Made by a program: the position numbers and the translations under genes. From Halobacterium hubeiense (GTDB taxonomy: Archaea > Halobacteriota > Halobacteria > Halobacteriales > Halobacteriaceae): a stretch of DNA of 64,000 nucleotides. A model generated the notes under the pieces. That model was given only the letters and a program-made list of their open reading frames with translations, made no database searches and was not told where the DNA came from. Location: NCBI RefSeq assembly GCF_001488575.1, contig NZ_LN831302.1:62001-126000 (forward strand), given 5' to 3'. Shown piece by piece: positions 62,601 through 64,000 of the stretch; the stretch's first letter is position 1, and every line of letters begins with the position of its first letter.

Positions 62601-62933
62601 GTCGAGGCCGCCGACGGCACGACGGTCACCAGCGACGTGTCCGTCTCCGCGTACCAGTCGCTGGACGCGATAAAGATCGAGGTGCCGAAGAGCGCGTTCG
62701 GCGGGTCGCTCGCCGACAAGCGCATCGCGCCCCTCCTGCTCTCCCAGGAGGGAAGCGTCCCGGGCCGCGTCCGGCAGGTGCAGGCGTCGAACTCCGGCTA
62801 CTACTTCGGCGGCGCGCGCAACGACAACGCGCCGAACGTCCTCGACCTCGTGACGCCCGAGGGCGTGACGAACGCCGACGCGCTCGCGTACACCGACGCG
62901 GAGACGGCGACAATTCCCTACGTCGACCTCTGA
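59658..62933 (+). CDS. Secreted GH15 glucoamylase/glucodextranase
   Basis: 1091 aa from ATG 59658. A Tat signal (DRRTLLKALGTGAAAAVAG) marks export. N-terminal beta-sandwich (about 40-330), then the (alpha/alpha)6 catalytic domain with YNYVWGRDLYQSATAFEAMG, general-acid Glu in QERWEEEGG (Glu511-513) and base Glu720 in LPEQVWD. A C-terminal module (about 860-1085, starting IAEFDDATGDDHGPGDYTHP) matches the glucodextranase C-terminal domain. A basic Gly/Lys/Asn tract (NGKAKGGGKGNGKAKG, about residues 194-210) is out of place in an acidic halophile protein. Releases glucose from alpha-glucans. Confidence 0.92.
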   Translation: MPTLDRRTLLKALGTGAAAAVAGSGNVAAAGAPSGGDDAYWTTGEQYGVGTVADHAADDPSRVWYTLTEGALAQARFPRADLTNVRTLDVLVADPDSEYAARTFQVDRTGDALERTTEPVADDALLFRQTVTDPERGWEVAVEYAADPDGDAVLADVDFDGAGREYDVYVVCDLALSNSGLGDDASVRQLREANGNGKAKGGGKGNGKAKGHGPAYALTAHDTGENDDQAVIRDENGDPYNVALALAARSGFEWASVDVVGGDSLSPLLTAGDASTAYENASGNVALTARIGSGAALSETVALGFAENADEAAALDEATGSLKRSFDATRAKYAKSWRSWLRGVDTPASVAGDDVLEPQYNFAAMALKAAESKQFPGAGLAALCVPWGTEVQANQPSDYGYNYVWGRDLYQSATAFEAMGDVESMRAAVEYLYGVQQREDGFLPQNTYLDGRTRWGGEQLDEIAFPSLLAHQLVERHDHALADLDFDYADVKASADYVAAHGPETGQERWEEEGGLSPSTTAAEIAGLVGAAHLAADADAREDALLYLALADHWQANTEAWMATETGADGNEPTPYYVRVNDDRDPDDGAPRSLANGGPTLDERAVVDAGFLELVRLGVKPADDPVVQNSVSVVDDAIRVETPHGPAFYRYNGDGYGEQDGSGQYRAGAPWSLDNAGKGRLWPIFTGERAEYELLAGDEDPAALLRTMAGFANDGRMLPEQVWDREEPTAFGWEFGEGTGSATPLSWSMAQFVRLAHSLDAGEPVETPAAVRDRYADGAAPEGPSLDVSFPLRVVGEQPATVSGTTDAEEVVVSALGDTRSVPVEDGAFETTVELPDGETRITVVAADGGDVAEAGTTVARKTVAYADVGDPIAEFDDATGDDHGPGDYTHPTADVFQDGVFDIDTFGVYETDTTVQFLVSLAGPLTNPWGGNGFSLQTVQVYVSDPAADDGTVEAREGVNATFEAPYQQRVFVEGWNPPQVEAADGTTVTSDVSVSAYQSLDAIKIEVPKSAFGGSLADKRIAPLLLSQEGSVPGRVRQVQASNSGYYFGGARNDNAPNVLDLVTPEGVTNADALAYTDAETATIPYVDL

Positions 62934-62934
62934 G

Positions 62935-63816
62935 CTACTCGCCGCGCGGCTCGACGGCCTCGGGGAGGTCGTTGACGGAGTCGAGCACGCCGTCCGCGCC
63001 CGCGTCCTCGTACTTCCGGCGGCCCTCCGGCCCTGTCAGCCCCCCGGTCAGCACGCCGAACGCGTAGTACGACCGTTCCGGGTCCGCTTCGCTCGCGTTC
63101 ACCGCCGTCTCGACGTCGTCGAGGGTGTCCCCGACGAACGCCACGCTGTCGGCGCCCGTGCGCTCGGCGAGCGCGACGAGCGCTCGCGGGTGGGGCTTGC
63201 CCTCCTCCCAGTCGTCCATCGTGAACCGGCGCTCAGCGGGCACGTCGAGGCCCACGCGCTCTAACGCGATTTCGGCTTCCGCCTCCGGCCGGCCGGTCAG
63301 CACGCCGACGGGGAACTCGCTGGTGAGCGCGTCGATTGTCTCGGGCGTCACGATGACCGGCTCGTCGTTGATGTACCCCTCCTCAGCGGGGAGGTCGGCC
63401 TCCTCGCCCTCCAGTTCCTCGTAGAGGTCGCTGCCGAGGTACAGTTGCTGGAACACCTCGCGGAGCCGGTCGGGGCGCCAGTCCTCGCGCACGCGCTCGA
63501 CGCCCTCGGGGTCCAGGTGCGACTCCACGACTTCCTCCGCGCCCGCCAGCCCGCCGCCGTGCGCGGCGACCTGGTCGGTGAACTCGCCGACGTCGCCCTC
63601 GTAGCCCTCGCGTCGGGCGAGCACGAACAGCGCCGCCGCGTCCGTCAGCGTCCAGTCGTTGTTGAACCCGCCCGCGTCCTTGAACTGCTGGACGGCGGCC
63701 TTCTCGATGGTGTCCCCGTAGACGTACTGGACCGACTCTACGATGGCGCGCCGGTAGGAGTCCGCGACGTCCACGAGCACGCCGTCGACGTCGAGCACGA
63801 CCGCGTCCACTTCCAT
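62935..63816 (-). CDS. HAD-superfamily phosphatase (TIGR01548 type)
   Basis: 293 aa from ATG 63816 ([16 protein letters not shown]). HAD motif I is DVDGVL (Asp nucleophile, residue 9). Motif II is the T in [13 protein letters not shown]. Motif III is in [18 protein letters not shown] (Lys), and motif IV is [14 protein letters not shown] large helical cap lies between I and II (residues 20-170). TIGR01548 members are haloarchaeal and cyanobacterial phosphatases of unknown substrate. Converges with the GH15 gene with 1 bp between stops. Confidence 0.92.
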   Translation of the reverse strand: MEVDAVVLDVDGVLVDVADSYRRAIVESVQYVYGDTIEKAAVQQFKDAGGFNNDWTLTDAAALFVLARREGYEGDVGEFTDQVAAHGGGLAGAEEVVESHLDPEGVERVREDWRPDRLREVFQQLYLGSDLYEELEGEEADLPAEEGYINDEPVIVTPETIDALTSEFPVGVLTGRPEAEAEIALERVGLDVPAERRFTMDDWEEGKPHPRALVALAERTGADSVAFVGDTLDDVETAVNASEADPERSYYAFGVLTGGLTGPEGRRKYEDAGADGVLDSVNDLPEAVEPRGE

Positions 63817-63849
63817 GTCTCGACCGACGCGGCCCGCCGAAAAGACAGT

Positions 63850-64000
63850 TACGTCCCCGGACGCCCCGACTCGCCGCGCTCCCGCGCGACGTACAGCGTC
63901 CCCGAGGCGACGGGCCGCCGCTCGACGGGAACTGCGGGCTGGTCGCCGCCCAGCGTCGTGAACAGGCACGCCGCGTCCGCGGCCTCCGCCACGGCGACGA
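63850..64000 (-). CDS. 3' end of a gene running off the right edge
   Basis: On the minus strand a frame open from the window edge ends at TAA 63850-63852. The visible C-terminus includes [20 protein letters not shown] and ends [10 protein letters not shown], about 49 residues with normal codon bias. I do not recognise it. The start is outside the window and the product cannot be named. Confidence 0.55.

Overview
The window is a stretch of haloarchaeal (class Halobacteria) chromosome. The proteins are strongly acidic and GC-rich. Several secreted proteins carry twin-arginine signals with lipoboxes. The archaeal markers are an archaeal-type RNase P RNA, eIF1/SUI1, Sec61-beta, coenzyme F420 enzymes and Thi4. 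Short AT-rich TATA boxes sit about 25-30 bases before start codons, so many messages are probably leaderless. The style is close to Halobacterium, but I cannot fix the genus. There is no plasmid, provirus or CRISPR signature; this looks like core chromosome with few mobile traces.

Layout. 1-5.5 kb: dipeptide-type ABC importer (partial ATPase, Tat-lipoprotein binding protein, two permeases, small membrane protein). 5.5-8.6 kb, minus strand: carbamate kinase, dihydroorotase, lipoate ligase-like protein. 8.7-14 kb: an M23-like metallopeptidase-fold protein, PsiE-like protein, and nicotinamidase-like and nicotinate phosphoribosyltransferase genes (NAD salvage) flanking a surface metalloprotease-like lipoprotein, then AMMECR1. 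14.2-14.66 kb: RNase P RNA. 15-19.5 kb, minus: M29 aminopeptidase, CBS protein, valS. 19.7-23.2 kb: an iron/siderophore ABC importer whose binding protein, permease and ATPase each have their own TTTAGG-N4-CCTAAA palindrome, a DtxR-type operator. A DtxR-family regulator lies at 39.7-40.1 kb.

23.5-34.4 kb: ABC exporter, 6-phosphogluconate dehydrogenase, PfpI protein, membrane-anchored 2Fe-2S ferredoxin, MATE exporter, tRNA-Arg(CCG), PQQ-propeller lipoprotein, DUF502 protein, a RecA-fold-like protein, CorA, and a dUTPase/dCTP deaminase-like protein. 34.5-42.5 kb: halolysin-type protease (frameshifted), aconitase, RimI, two small conserved haloarchaeal proteins, DtxR regulator, Nudix, rhodanese, SUI1, zinc-ribbon protein and an IS200/IS605-like end. 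42.4-45.5 kb: F420 genes (mer-like, cofE), then a Nudix-eIF2B-like fusion broken by a 14-bp tandem duplication. 45.9-54.2 kb: EngB, SIMPL, DUF389, NOG1-like GTPase, hisE, bifunctional-nuclease family, pdxT, Sec61-beta, small thioredoxin, SLC13 permease. 54.2-56.3 kb: PiT phosphate permease downstream of a striking membrane-anchored ETVE-repeat protein. 56.6-64 kb: thi4-thiDN (thiamin), F420:NADP oxidoreductase, GH15 glucoamylase/glucodextranase, HAD phosphatase and a partial gene at the edge.

The most notable items are the iron regulon with its candidate regulator, the ETVE-repeat protein, three apparent frameshifts (two look like homopolymer contractions, one is a clear tandem duplication), the peptide ATPase whose C-terminal four-cysteine motif is split by an insertion, and an M23-like fold outside its usual setting. 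All function calls come from reading motifs by eye; no database search was run.
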